Positions 7,823 to 16,238 of a stretch of 47,577 nt of DNA are shown here, piece by piece. Position numbers and translations under genes: made by a program. The notes under the pieces were generated by a model. The model did not search any database, was not told the origin of the DNA, and saw only the letters and a list, made by a program, of their open reading frames with translations. The stretch spans positions 1-47,577 of the forward strand of contig NZ_NFJU01000026.1 of the NCBI RefSeq assembly GCF_002160025.1, in the 5' to 3' direction. Every line of letters starts with the position of its first letter. Position 1 is the stretch's first letter. This DNA is from Anaeromassilibacillus sp. An200. Its GTDB lineage: Bacteria; Bacillota; Clostridia; Oscillospirales; Acutalibacteraceae.

Positions 7823-8389
7823 TTATTTCGCCTGCACCACGCATACACGCGCGGAAGAAAGATCAAGCGCTGTCGTAACAGCCCGGGTGATCCGCTCCGC
7901 AACCGCCGGATTACCGCCGCCGGGGCAGACGATCACCACCCCGCGAATTACCGGCTGAACCTCCGTCACGGGCAAGGCCTGTTCAGAGCCATCGGAGCCC
8001 CGAACGGAAAAATAGGTGGTTTCCTCCTCTTCGTCGGAACCGCCGCTTTCCGCGCGGGCGGAGCTGCGGCCCTCCGTGGCATACACCTGCTCGGCGCTTC
8101 GCTCCAGCGTCACCAGCACCTGGGCTTCTCCCGCTCCCTCGATCTGCGAAATGAGTGCGGAGAGCTCCTCCTGCAGGGAAAGCGCATAGTCCTGCGCGGA
8201 AACAACCTGCTGCCCGGTATTGGACTTTATCTCCTCCGTCTGCCCCTGCCCGGAAAAAAGGCTGGACAAAAAAATCAGGGCGATGCCCGCGATCCCGCCG
8301 ATGAGAATCCACCGGCGTGCGGACGGATGCTGCGCCACACGTTCAAAAAAGCCTCCCCCTTCCTCATTCCGCTTCCTGTTCTCCGGCAT
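7823..8389 (-). CDS. spoIIIAG: stage III sporulation protein AG (SpoIIIAG)
   Basis: A 188-residue protein with one membrane helix (about residues 27-47, WILIGGIAGIALIFLSSLF) and a C-terminal ring-forming domain with family motifs LEELSALISQIEGAGEAQVLVTLE and RGVVIVCPGGGNPAVAERI. SpoIIIAG forms a large ring in the mother-cell membrane as part of the SpoIIIA-SpoIIQ complex. An Asp/Glu/Ser-rich insert separates the two halves of the domain. It overlaps spoIIIAF by 26 bases, so translation is probably coupled. Confidence 0.93.
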   Translation of the reverse strand: MPENRKRNEEGGGFFERVAQHPSARRWILIGGIAGIALIFLSSLFSGQGQTEEIKSNTGQQVVSAQDYALSLQEELSALISQIEGAGEAQVLVTLERSAEQVYATEGRSSARAESGGSDEEEETTYFSVRGSDGSEQALPVTEVQPVIRGVVIVCPGGGNPAVAERITRAVTTALDLSSARVCVVQAK

Positions 8390-8852
8390 CTGCCGTCACC
8401 TCCGCTTCCAAACCCAATACGGAGGAAAGGATGCTGCTGGCACGGAAGCACGCCCCGGCATATTCCGCCGGGAGTGTCACCGTGATCTGATTCATATGTA
8501 TGCTGCCATCCTCCCCCATATTCACATCCACCTCGATCCCCTGTACGGGGATCCCTTCCTGGGAAAGCTGTGCGGTGATCAGGGAGGTCACGCTCTCCCG
8601 GATCGCCTGCTCCTGCTGCCGCTGCACTGTCCCGGCAAACTCTTGTTCCACCGTTCCGGGCCGCAGGTTCAAAAGGATCGAAAAATCAGGCGCCGCCCGC
8701 ATCAGCGGGATCAGAACGGCACAGAGGAAAAAGGCTCCCGCCGTCAGTTCCGCCATGCGGCGCATCGCTCCTTCCGGCATGAGATGCTGCAGCAGGGAAA
8801 CGGCCAGCACCGCCAGACAGATTCCCGCCGTCCACTGCTGTACCGCATTCAC
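8364..8852 (-). CDS. spoIIIAF: stage III sporulation protein AF (SpoIIIAF)
   Basis: A 162-residue protein with two N-terminal membrane helices (about residues 7-23 and 34-51) and a soluble C-terminal domain with a ring-building-motif fold. GTG at 8852 is the start: GGGAGG lies seven bases upstream and the resulting protein has the normal family length. It overlaps the end of spoIIIAE by four bases and spoIIIAG by 26. The protein belongs to the mother-cell SpoIIIA complex needed for late forespore gene expression. Confidence 0.88.
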   Translation of the reverse strand: MNAVQQWTAGICLAVLAVSLLQHLMPEGAMRRMAELTAGAFFLCAVLIPLMRAAPDFSILLNLRPGTVEQEFAGTVQRQQEQAIRESVTSLITAQLSQEGIPVQGIEVDVNMGEDGSIHMNQITVTLPAEYAGACFRASSILSSVLGLEAEVTADAGEQEAE

Positions 8853-10003
8853 TGTGTCCCACCTCCCAAAAGAACAATCGCCACCGAGGATACCGTCATC
8901 ACCAGCATGCAGCACAGAAGGATCGCAAGCAAAAGCCCCACGGCCTTTCCCGCCGCGGAAAGCATGGATGCCAGTTCCTTCTGCCCCAGCGCTTCCCCCG
9001 CCGCTCCACAGGCTGTCAGCACAAGCTGCCAGCACACGCATTGCAGCAGAGCGGGAAGAAACAGCACCGCTTCCGCGAGAAGAAGAAAAGCTGTTACTCC
9101 CGACTTGAGCACGCCGACACAGCCGCTCACCGTGCGAAGCGCATCCCCAAGCGCTCCACCCACCACCGGTACAAAGCTGCTTACCGCGAATTTGACCGCC
9201 CGGGAAGCGGCGGAATCGGTGGAAGCCGCAACCAGGCTGTGAATCGTCAGAATCCCGCTAAAAATTGTCATACAAAGTCCCAGCACCCACTTGACCACGC
9301 GCGAAAACAGCTCGCACAGACCGTTCATGTGAATCGCGGGACACACTGCCGACACGATGGAAAGCGCCAGATAGCAGCTGATCAGCGGCGCGAGAAAATG
9401 CGCGGCAATCAGGGAAACCGCGTTTCCCGCCAGTGCGGTGAGCGTTTCATAGGAGAGCGCCTTCGCCGGTTCCCCGCCAGCGAGCAAGATCCCTGCCAGA
9501 ACCGGTACGCAGGCAAGCTGAAAATCCGCCGCGGCCTGTACAATTCTGCCCGCGTACTGAACGCACTCTGTGATGGGCTTCACCACCACGGCGGCAGCGC
9601 ACAGTGTACCGGCCAGCCCCGCCGCCTGCCCCAGCCCGTTTTCTGCAAGCGTCAGCTTCATGCCGCTGATCAGCGTACAGATCAGAATAACCGCCATCAC
9701 CGACGCGCCGGCTCGAATCGGATCCCTCGATGCCTGTGCGGCGGCGTCTGCGGCAAATGAAAACACCTTTTCCGGCGACAGGGAGGAAAGAGACTCCCAG
9801 TCCGGCCCCTCCACGCCGAGGCCGGAAAGAGAATCCCTTGTTTCCTCCGGCAGTTCATAGGGAAGATCCCCCGCTCCGCTTTGATCTTTCTGTTCCTGAT
9901 AGTAGGAGGAAAAACCGTCAAACGGCTCCTGGGCCGCAAGAACAGGAGGTGCACAGCAAAACAAAGCGCACACGAAGGCGAAGAAAAGCGCAAATCTCTT
10001 TAC
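8849..10003 (-). CDS. spoIIIAE: stage III sporulation protein AE (SpoIIIAE), start uncertain
   Basis: A polytopic membrane protein of about 384 residues. Its N-terminus reads KRFALFFAFVCALF, then APPVLA before AQEP, a clear signal peptide; a soluble stretch and about seven membrane helices follow. SpoIIIAE is a conserved membrane component of the SpoIIIA channel. The codon at the natural N-terminus is GTA (10001-10003), not a usable start, and no ATG, GTG or TTG lies nearby upstream in frame. The nearest legal start is GTG at 9973, which would remove the charged end and half of the hydrophobic core. The span given assumes the natural N-terminus. Confidence 0.82.
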   Translation of the reverse strand, partial: VKRFALFFAFVCALFCCAPPVLAAQEPFDGFSSYYQEQKDQSGAGDLPYELPEETRDSLSGLGVEGPDWESLSSLSPEKVFSFAADAAAQASRDPIRAGASVMAVILICTLISGMKLTLAENGLGQAAGLAGTLCAAAVVVKPITECVQYAGRIVQAAADFQLACVPVLAGILLAGGEPAKALSYETLTALAGNAVSLIAAHFLAPLISCYLALSIVSAVCPAIHMNGLCELFSRVVKWVLGLCMTIFSGILTIHSLVAASTDSAASRAVKFAVSSFVPVVGGALGDALRTVSGCVGVLKSGVTAFLLLAEAVLFLPALLQCVCWQLVLTACGAAGEALGQKELASMLSAAGKAVGLLLAILLCCMLVMTVSSVAIVLLGGGTQ

Positions 10004-10392
10004 ACACCCGCCAGCTCTGTTACCAGCTCGGCCACCGCGGAAAAGAGCGGAAGCGTTGTGAGAAGGACGGCTGTTTTCCCCGCCAGCTCTACCTTTGACG
10101 CCAGCGCGCTTTCTCCCGCGTCCCGACAGGAATCGGCCGCAAACTGCGCGAGCCAACAGATACCAAGCGCCTTGAAGAGAATCACAGCATATTCTCCCGG
10201 CAGCGCTGCCGCACGCAGCAAATCGCTCACCTGTCCAAGAGCCTGCGGCAATACATTCAAAAGGGCCATCAGCAGGAATACGCCTGCCGCTAAAGAAAGC
10301 AGCATCCCGTATTCCGCATGATAACGCCGAAGCATCACCGCCAGCACCGCGGCCACCACGGCAGCTCCGGCGATTGCCACCATATGGATCAT
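10000..10392 (-). CDS. spoIIIAD: stage III sporulation protein AD (SpoIIIAD)
   Basis: A 130-residue membrane protein with four predicted hydrophobic segments, matching the family in length and in motifs such as LLSLAAGVFLLMALLN, LFKALGICWLAQFAADSCRDAGESALASKVELAGK. It is part of the membrane portion of the SpoIIIA complex. The start at 10392 has AAAGGA upstream; an in-frame ATG three codons later is an alternative. Its TAA stop overlaps the place where spoIIIAE ought to begin. Confidence 0.93.
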   Translation of the reverse strand: MIHMVAIAGAAVVAAVLAVMLRRYHAEYGMLLSLAAGVFLLMALLNVLPQALGQVSDLLRAAALPGEYAVILFKALGICWLAQFAADSCRDAGESALASKVELAGKTAVLLTTLPLFSAVAELVTELAGV

Positions 10393-10417
10393 ATCGCGTT
10401 TCCTTTCTCATGGCTTC

Positions 10418-10612
10418 TCACAGTCCGAAAATGGATTTGATTGTCTCAAAAAGTGTGTTGATTTCCTGTATCAGCATCATCAACACCACAATCAGCCCGG
10501 CCAGTGTCGTCATCATCGCCTGCTCCTCACGCCCGGAGCGAATGAGAAGCTGATTCAAAACAGCGACAATAATGCCGATGGCCGCAATCCGAAAAATCAA
10601 ATCCACGTTCAT
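10418..10612 (-). CDS. spoIIIAC: stage III sporulation protein AC (SpoIIIAC)
   Basis: A 64-residue membrane protein with two helices (about residues 5-24 and 33-50), including the family stretch IGIIVAVLNQLLIRSGREEQAMM. SpoIIIAC is one of the smallest SpoIIIA components. It lies 25 bases before spoIIIAD and 18 bases after spoIIIAB in the same transcript. Confidence 0.93.
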   Translation of the reverse strand: MNVDLIFRIAAIGIIVAVLNQLLIRSGREEQAMMTTLAGLIVVLMMLIQEINTLFETIKSIFGL

Positions 10613-10630
10613 GTTTCTTCCTTCCTTTCC

Positions 10631-11128
10631 TCAGCAGAAGAAAAGCGCTGTACCAATGCCGCCCAGCACGCCAAGCATGCGGTAGAGCCTCGCCTTCTGC
10701 CGCCTTTCTTCCCTCGCATCCTTTAATCTTTGCCGTGTCAGCTCCAGGGTCAGGCGGCAATGCGCCGCCTGACCCTGGACATCTGTTGCTCCAAATCCCT
10801 TTCCAAACTCCAGAAGAAGGGAGGCATCCCCATCAGAAAAGCCGGGATCCTCGCTTACCGCCTGATCCCATGCCCCGGAAAAATCCATCCCTTCCCGGCA
10901 GAGCTCCGTGCAGCGGCGCAGAAAGGAAAGCTCTCCCCCATGGCGCTCCACCACATCGGCAACCGGCATGCCCGAAAACTGGATCTCCGTCTCCGCGTTT
11001 TGGACAAACCGGGAGAAAAGCTCCAGATTTTTTTCTCTCCTTCCAAGCTTAAGCGACGCCTGAAGTCCTGCAAAGCTCCCGGCCGCTATTACCAGCAGTA
11101 GTCCCAGCAATTTGAGCAAGCAAATCAC
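10631..11128 (-). CDS. spoIIIAB: stage III sporulation protein AB (SpoIIIAB)
   Basis: A 165-residue protein with membrane helices at both ends (about residues 3-22 and 148-165) and a helical cytoplasmic body resembling type II secretion GspF-like segments. Together with the ATPase SpoIIIAA it gives the complex its secretion-system character. The start is GTG at 11128, inside the 3' end of spoIIIAA (80-base overlap), with only AAGGCAG as a ribosome site, so it probably depends on coupled translation. The length is close to the Bacillus protein. Confidence 0.9.
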   Translation of the reverse strand: MICLLKLLGLLLVIAAGSFAGLQASLKLGRREKNLELFSRFVQNAETEIQFSGMPVADVVERHGGELSFLRRCTELCREGMDFSGAWDQAVSEDPGFSDGDASLLLEFGKGFGATDVQGQAAHCRLTLELTRQRLKDAREERRQKARLYRMLGVLGGIGTALFFC

Positions 11129-12071
11129 CTGCCTTATACCATCCCCGGATGCTTCCGGGCCGTTCCCTGCTCCCTAAAAGAACTACCGTGCCGAATGCTC
11201 CTGTCTGAAGGAGCGGGGCGGTTTGAGGGCGTGCTATCAACTCACGCAGAGAACCCGCATGAATGGTCGCAATCAAAGCAGCGCCTGTGTTCACTCCCTG
11301 TGACAGCGCGTCGATCTCCTCGCGTGTGCCCACCTCATCGCAAAAAATAAACTCCGGCGACAGGCTGCGCGCGGCCTGCAAAATCCCGATTGCCTTCGGG
11401 CATCCGCTGAGCACGTCGCAGCATATCCCGACGTCGTTCTGCGGCTCCCCATGCCAGCATCCTGCGATTTCACAGCGCTCGTCCACAACTGTCACCTTGC
11501 GGGGCCTTCCATGTTCTCCTGAGGAAAGCTGTCTCGCCAGATCGCGCAAAAGCGTTGTTTTTCCGGCTGCGGGAGGTCCCGCCAGAAGCAGCCCGAAGCC
11601 AATGGCATCCCCCATTCCCGCGAGAAGCTCCGCCGCACAGCCGTGTTTTTCCCGGGCCAGACGAATGTTGAGCGAGGAAACCTCCCGCACTCCGCTCACA
11701 ACACCCTGCTGCACCACCGCTGTTCCGGCCACACCGACGCGGTGTCCTCCCCGAAGCGTCAAAAAGCCTTCCCGCAGTTCTTCCTGGTAGCTGTACACGG
11801 AATACCCGCACAGACGGTGCAGCGTCTGTGCCAGATCCGCGGCTGAAATTTCCGGACTTCCCTCCATGGGATGTGTGCGCACTCCTCCCCATCCATCCGG
11901 GAACAGCACGTCCTTTCCGCAAATCAGCGTAACCGGACGTCCGGCACGAAGCCCGATTTCCTGTGTCTCTGCACGCAGGTTTTCCGGCAGTTCCAAAAGC
12001 AAAGCGCCAATTTTTCCGCCAATCGCTTCCGCTGCCTGAAGAAATCCCGCCGTTTCCTTCCTGTCTTTCAT
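11049..12071 (-). CDS. spoIIIAA: stage III sporulation protein AA, secretion-type ATPase
   Basis: A 340-residue RecA-fold ATPase related to type II/IV secretion ATPases. The Walker A motif is G165-T172 (GPPAAGKT), and the Walker B region is in PEFIFCDEVGT. It probably powers assembly or transport by the SpoIIIA-SpoIIQ channel from the mother cell. The start at 12071 is chosen because GGGAGG lies eight bases upstream; a longer frame to 12170 would run through the promoter. A sigma-E-type promoter sits 27 bases before the ATG, as expected for a mother-cell operon. Confidence 0.93.
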   Translation of the reverse strand: MKDRKETAGFLQAAEAIGGKIGALLLELPENLRAETQEIGLRAGRPVTLICGKDVLFPDGWGGVRTHPMEGSPEISAADLAQTLHRLCGYSVYSYQEELREGFLTLRGGHRVGVAGTAVVQQGVVSGVREVSSLNIRLAREKHGCAAELLAGMGDAIGFGLLLAGPPAAGKTTLLRDLARQLSSGEHGRPRKVTVVDERCEIAGCWHGEPQNDVGICCDVLSGCPKAIGILQAARSLSPEFIFCDEVGTREEIDALSQGVNTGAALIATIHAGSLRELIARPQTAPLLQTGAFGTVVLLGSRERPGSIRGWYKAGDLLAQIAGTTAGNSGRELCRTSGVA

Positions 12072-12097
12072 CGACTTGTCCTCCCTTTCCTGTCCCA

Positions 12098-12124
12098 TAT
12101 GTATGGACAAGAATGAGAAAATAG
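12098..12124 (-). promoter_or_regulatory. probable sigma-E promoter of the spoIIIA operon
   Basis: On the minus strand CTATTT (12119-12124), a 13-base spacer and CATACATA (12098-12105). This resembles the sigma-E consensus ATATTT-13/14-CATACAAT, with a perfect CATACA core. The position directly before spoIIIAA fits mother-cell expression. Confidence 0.65.
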
Positions 12125-12149
12125 AACTGAATTGTTCACAATGGAATGC

Positions 12150-12178
12150 TTGCAGTTTCATGGAAAGCATATTATAAT
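12150..12178 (+). promoter_or_regulatory. sigma-A promoter of the rodA/ftsW-type gene
   Basis: TTGCAG at 12150-12155, a 17-base spacer and a perfect TATAAT at 12173-12178. The start site would be near 12185, giving a leader of about 90 bases before the ATG at 12274. Confidence 0.75.
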
Positions 12179-12273
12179 GGCATTACTATTATGTCTGCTC
12201 ATGCCGGAACGCCCTGCTTCCGGCCATCGGGAGACCGCCGGACGGCAGTTTCCCTTTTCAAGAAAGGAACCGT

Positions 12274-13455
12274 ATGCTTAAAATTGGAGAACGTATTGTT
12301 GACTATTTTCGCCGTGCGGACAAGCTGCTTTGGATTCTGATCACGGCGATTTCCATTTATGCCCTTGTGCTTCTTCGCACTGTCCCCTACTCGGGATCGC
12401 GAAGCTATTTCACCACTCAGTTTCTTGCCATCTGTATCGGGTACTTCGGCGCACTGATTCTGACGGGCTTCGACTACCGCGATCTTGCCTCCCTGTGGTG
12501 GCTGGCCGCCGGAGTCAGTATCCTTCTTCTGGTGTACACTCATTTTGCGGGATTTGGCATCCAGAGCAGCGGCGGTCTGGACACAAAAGCCTGGATCACG
12601 ATTCCAGGCGTGGGATTGTCCTTTCAGACAAGCGAGCTGGTAAAAATTGTGTTTATCCTGACCTTCGCCAAGCATATCTCTGTCGTAAAGGAAAAAGGGC
12701 TGCTGGATCATCCCCTTCATGTGATCCTGTTGGGTGCGCACGCACTCTTCCCTGTGGGCTGGATGGTTCTCATCCAGAAGGACATGGGTTCTGCCGTTGT
12801 CTTTTTCTTCATGTTCCTTGCCGTCAGCTTCACCGCCGGAGTCAAGCTGCGCTGGTTTGCCGCTGTTGCGGCCATGCTGGCCGTTGCCCTGCCCGCGGCA
12901 TGGAATTTTGGCATCATCAAGGATTATCAGAAAACACGCCTGACCTCATTTCTGCATCTGGAGGATGACCCCACCGGAAACGGCTGGCAGCAGATTCAGG
13001 GCAGGATTTCCATCGGCAGCGGACAGCTTTTCGGCCGTGGCCTGGGAACTGCCCCGCGCGTACAAAAGGGTGTTGTTTCCATTCAGGAAAGTGACTATAT
13101 TTTTTCTGTTGCCGCGGAAAGCTTGGGATTTATCGGCTGCTGTCTGGTGATTGCGCTGCTGCTCGCGCTGATGCTCCGCACGCTGTATGTGGCACGCCAT
13201 GCCACCGACGCAATGGGAACCGCTATCTGCGTGGGCTTCTTCGCCATGATTGCCATTCAAACGATCAGCAATCTCGGCATGTGCCTCAACCTCCTCCCCG
13301 TCATGGGCGTTACACTGCCGTTTTTCAGCGCGGGCGGCTCGTCCAGCGCCTGTCTCTATTTCGGCTTCGGACTGGTGGAAAGCGTGGCGATGCATCGAAT
13401 CAGCGCCGACCATGTAAAAATCCACATGAACGCCTATTCCAAGTCCACCTCCTGA
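12274..13455 (+). CDS. rodA: SEDS-family peptidoglycan glycosyltransferase, RodA-type
   Basis: A 393-residue polytopic membrane protein of the FtsW/RodA/SpoVE family, which polymerises lipid II into glycan strands. About ten hydrophobic segments are visible. Family motifs include GLDTKAWITIPGVGLSFQTSELVKI, QKDMGSAVV, the extracellular loop with GNGWQQIQGRISIGSGQLFGRG, and the C-terminal LNLLPVMGVTLPFFSAGGSS. The start has AAAGGA upstream. It is transcribed alone, divergently from spoIIIA. RodA is favoured over FtsW from the loop wording; the neighbourhood does not decide, so a sporulation-specific SpoVE role is possible. Confidence 0.87.
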   Translation: MLKIGERIVDYFRRADKLLWILITAISIYALVLLRTVPYSGSRSYFTTQFLAICIGYFGALILTGFDYRDLASLWWLAAGVSILLLVYTHFAGFGIQSSGGLDTKAWITIPGVGLSFQTSELVKIVFILTFAKHISVVKEKGLLDHPLHVILLGAHALFPVGWMVLIQKDMGSAVVFFFMFLAVSFTAGVKLRWFAAVAAMLAVALPAAWNFGIIKDYQKTRLTSFLHLEDDPTGNGWQQIQGRISIGSGQLFGRGLGTAPRVQKGVVSIQESDYIFSVAAESLGFIGCCLVIALLLALMLRTLYVARHATDAMGTAICVGFFAMIAIQTISNLGMCLNLLPVMGVTLPFFSAGGSSSACLYFGFGLVESVAMHRISADHVKIHMNAYSKSTS

Positions 13456-13514
13456 TAAAGACTCTCCCCGTATCAGCCCTCTGTTCCACAAAGTGTCTGC
13501 GCTTTTATGGACAT

Positions 13515-13562
13515 AAAAAACCAGCGCCCTTCGATCACAAAATCGAAAGGCGCTGGTTTTTT
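13515..13562. terminator. bidirectional Rho-independent terminator
   Basis: AACCAGCGCCCTTTCGAT-type stem with A-run (13515-13520) on the left and T-run (13557-13562) on the right. It separates the convergent rodA and DUF3006 genes and can serve both. Confidence 0.9.
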
Positions 13563-13572
13563 CATCCAGTTT

Positions 13573-13857
13573 TTATTTTGCCCACAGCCCGTCCTGCATC
13601 GCCTGAAGCTTTGCGCGGCGCGCCTTGGTGGCCTCCTCGTCCACGGAGAGCGTCCCCTCATCGTCAATCCGCAGCACGGTTCCTTCCCCTGCATTCTCGG
13701 GCAGTTCTGCTTTCTCAATTCCAAAAAAGCGGAGATCCTTCGCGTTTTTTCCCGGTTTCTTTCCTGGCTTGGAGGATTCCTGCTTTCCAGTCTCTGTCAC
13801 TTCCTCGCAAATGGCGTAAGGCCCTTCAAAGCGGTCGATGATCAGCTGTCTTGCCAT
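13573..13857 (-). CDS. DUF3006 domain protein
   Basis: A 94-residue protein with the DUF3006 layout: an N-terminal IIDRFEGPYAICEE, a central ELPENAGEGTVLRIDDEGTLSVDEEAT and an ending QDGLWAK. Between them lies a lysine-rich insert (about residues 24-41). The family is short, probably beta-barrel-like, and has no assigned function. The start lies six bases after the ygiQ stop, so it is co-transcribed, and a bidirectional terminator follows it. Confidence 0.8.
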   Translation of the reverse strand: MARQLIIDRFEGPYAICEEVTETGKQESSKPGKKPGKNAKDLRFFGIEKAELPENAGEGTVLRIDDEGTLSVDEEATKARRAKLQAMQDGLWAK

Positions 13858-13863
13858 ATAAAT

Positions 13864-15822
13864 TTACCCCTTCCGTCTCGTTTGATTCTGTTTGCGTGCG
13901 CGATCCGCGTCCTTTTCCCAGCGGCCGCCCAGCTTGGATGCCGGTTTTTTCTTTGGATCCGTCAGATGCCGCTGTGCGGTCCGGCGCGGTGTCTCCTGTT
14001 TCTTCCCCTCCCGCCTGGAACCATGTGCTCCAGGCGCAGGCGGGATCAGGCAATCTTCTCCATATCCGATGAGATCCGTGCGGCCCGCCTCCTGAAGCGC
14101 CTGTGCCACAAGGGAACGCTTCGCCGGATCAAAATATTGCAGGAGCGCGCGCTGCATGGCTTTTTCCTTGTCGCTGCGCGGAATATAGATCGGTTTGAGC
14201 GTATAGGGATCCAGACCGGTATAAAACATGCAGGTGGAAATGGTTCCCGGCGTGGGGTAAAAATCCTGCACCTGCTCCGGACGAAGATGCTCCCGCTTGA
14301 GGAACAGCGCCAACTCAACCGCATCCTTCAGCGTACTGCCCGGATGCGACGACATCAGATACGGCACAAGATACTGCTCCTTGCCGATCTTTTTGGTGTA
14401 TCGGAAGAATTCCCTTTGAAATGCCAGATAGGATTCAATATGCGGTTTTCCCATACAATCAAGCACAGCGGCGGAGCAATGCTCCGGAGCCACCTTGAGC
14501 TGACCGCTGACATGATGCTCAATCAGCTCATGCAGGAAGGTTTTATCGGGGTCCTCCATAAGATAATCAAAGCGGATGCCGGAACGGATAAACACTCGTT
14601 TGACGCCCGGCAGTGCCCGCACTTGCCGCAAAAGATCCAAGTAGGAGCGATGCTCCACTTCAAGCGCGGGACAGGGCTTCGGAGCAAGGCACTTTTTTCC
14701 GGCACACAGTCCAAGCGTTTTCTGCTTTTGACAGGAAGGTGCACGGAAATTAGCCGTGGGGCCGCCCACATCGTGAATGTACCCTTTGAAATTCGGAAGC
14801 TGTGTCAGAAGTCTGGCTTCCCGCAAGACGCTTTCCTCGCTCCGCGTGGTAACCATTCTGCCCTGATGGAAGGCAATCGCGCAGAAATTGCAGCCACCGA
14901 AACAGCCCCGGTTATGTGTAATGGAGAACTCTACCTCCTGAATAGCGGGAACACCGCCCTGATCCGCGTAACAAGGGTGCCAGGTGCGCATGTACGGAAG
15001 TTCATAGATGGCGTCAAGCTCCGCTCCGTCGAGCGGCAGCGCGGGCGGATTTTGAACCAGCAGCAGCTTTCCGTGCTTTTGCAGCAGCCGTTTGCCGCGC
15101 ACCGCGTCCTGCTCATCCTGCTGCTTGCGGCAGGAGATCGCGTATTCGCGCTTTGACGCACAGACCTGCTCATAGCTTGGACAATCCACAGCGGGGCCGG
15201 GCTCATACTCCTTCGTCGGGATCAGATAGCAAGTACCCCGGATATCGCGCAGAGAGGAAACCGGTTCCCCTGCCGCCAGGCGGTCGGCGATCTCCACCGA
15301 CTGCCGCTCGCCCATTCCATAGGTCAGCAGATCGGCTCCCGACTCCACCAGAACGGAAGGCCGGATCGCGTCGTCCCAGTAGTCATAGTGGGCAAAGCGG
15401 CGCAGAGAAGCCTCCAAACCGCCAAGAATGATGGGGCTGTCGGGATACAGCTCCCGGATTTTTTTCGCGTACACCGTCACAGCCCGGTCCGGACGCAGGC
15501 CTGCCCGGTTTCCCGGTGAATACGCATCGTCACTTCTCCTGCGCCGGGCAGCGGTATAATGCGCCACCATGCTGTCAATGTTTCCAGCGCTTACCATAAA
15601 TCCCAGACGCGGCTTGCCGAAGCGGGTGAAATCCCGATCCGTTTTCCAATCCGGCTGCGCCAGTATGGCAACACGGTATCCCCTGCTTTCCAGCAAGCGG
15701 GAGATAATGGCCGGACCAAAGGTTGGGTGATCCACATAAGCGTCTCCCGTAACCAAAACGAAATCCGGACAATCCCAGCCCAGCGCTTCTGTTTCTTCCT
15801 TTGTGATCGGTAAAAAAGGCAT
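13864..15822 (-). CDS. ygiQ: YgiQ family radical SAM protein
   Basis: A 652-residue member of the YgiQ (UPF0313) family. An N-terminal cobalamin-binding-like region (about residues 20-180) contains SAGNIDSMVAHYTAARRRRSDDAYSPG. C307, C311 and C314 form the radical SAM CxxxCxxC in RGCFGGCNFCAIAFHQGR. Extra cysteines around KKCLAPKPC may bind a second cluster. The C-terminal tail (about residues 600-652) is basic and low-complexity. The enzyme's substrate is not known. A GAAGGGAA site precedes the start. It lies downstream of the TauE pair on one strand with only 38 bases between, so it is probably in that transcript. Confidence 0.92.
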   Translation of the reverse strand: MPFLPITKEETEALGWDCPDFVLVTGDAYVDHPTFGPAIISRLLESRGYRVAILAQPDWKTDRDFTRFGKPRLGFMVSAGNIDSMVAHYTAARRRRSDDAYSPGNRAGLRPDRAVTVYAKKIRELYPDSPIILGGLEASLRRFAHYDYWDDAIRPSVLVESGADLLTYGMGERQSVEIADRLAAGEPVSSLRDIRGTCYLIPTKEYEPGPAVDCPSYEQVCASKREYAISCRKQQDEQDAVRGKRLLQKHGKLLLVQNPPALPLDGAELDAIYELPYMRTWHPCYADQGGVPAIQEVEFSITHNRGCFGGCNFCAIAFHQGRMVTTRSEESVLREARLLTQLPNFKGYIHDVGGPTANFRAPSCQKQKTLGLCAGKKCLAPKPCPALEVEHRSYLDLLRQVRALPGVKRVFIRSGIRFDYLMEDPDKTFLHELIEHHVSGQLKVAPEHCSAAVLDCMGKPHIESYLAFQREFFRYTKKIGKEQYLVPYLMSSHPGSTLKDAVELALFLKREHLRPEQVQDFYPTPGTISTCMFYTGLDPYTLKPIYIPRSDKEKAMQRALLQYFDPAKRSLVAQALQEAGRTDLIGYGEDCLIPPAPGAHGSRREGKKQETPRRTAQRHLTDPKKKPASKLGGRWEKDADRARKQNQTRRKG

Positions 15823-15860
15823 CGCAATGTTCCCTTCTGTCGAGTTTTATAAAAAGCCAG

Positions 15861-16238
15861 CTATCGCTTTCTCTGCTCTCTTGATTTTCCCAGCAGCTCA
15901 CGCAGTCCCATCAATAGCACCAGGACGGCGAAGCCTTTGGAGAGCAACATCCCATCCATCAGGTGTGCCAGCCAGGATCCCAGCAGAGCAAAAAGCACGC
16001 CAAACGGCAGACATCTCAGCGCCATTTTCCAGTCAATCCGGCCCCGGCGAAGATGCAGGACAACAGCGACAGCCGCGGCAGGCAGAAAAAAGAGCAGATT
16101 GATACCGCCCGCCTGCGCCTGATCCATCCCCTGCACCAGTGTGAGATATAAAACCAGAATACCGCCCCCGCCAAGCCCCAGCGCACTGAGCAGACCGGCC
16201 GCCAGACTGGCGAGGAAGGCGATAAGCCCCTCCGTCAT
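15861..16238 (-). CDS. half-size TauE/SafE family permease, second half
   Basis: A 125-residue membrane protein with about four hydrophobic segments. It begins with the TauE/SafE repeat signature, including AGLLSALGLGGGGILVLYL. Full TauE/SafE permeases (about 250 residues, eight helices) carry this signature twice; here the two halves are separate genes. The start at 16238 overlaps the stop of the preceding half as ATGA. The pair probably works as a heteromer. The family exports sulfite, sulfoacetate or other anions, and the substrate here is unknown. Confidence 0.82.
   Translation of the reverse strand: MTEGLIAFLASLAAGLLSALGLGGGGILVLYLTLVQGMDQAQAGGINLLFFLPAAAVAVVLHLRRGRIDWKMALRCLPFGVLFALLGSWLAHLMDGMLLSKGFAVLVLLMGLRELLGKSREQRKR

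Noticed and set aside
13507-15156. 549-residue plus-strand frame opposite ygiQ
   Set aside because: It begins in a terminator and lies antisense to DUF3006 and ygiQ; no family features.
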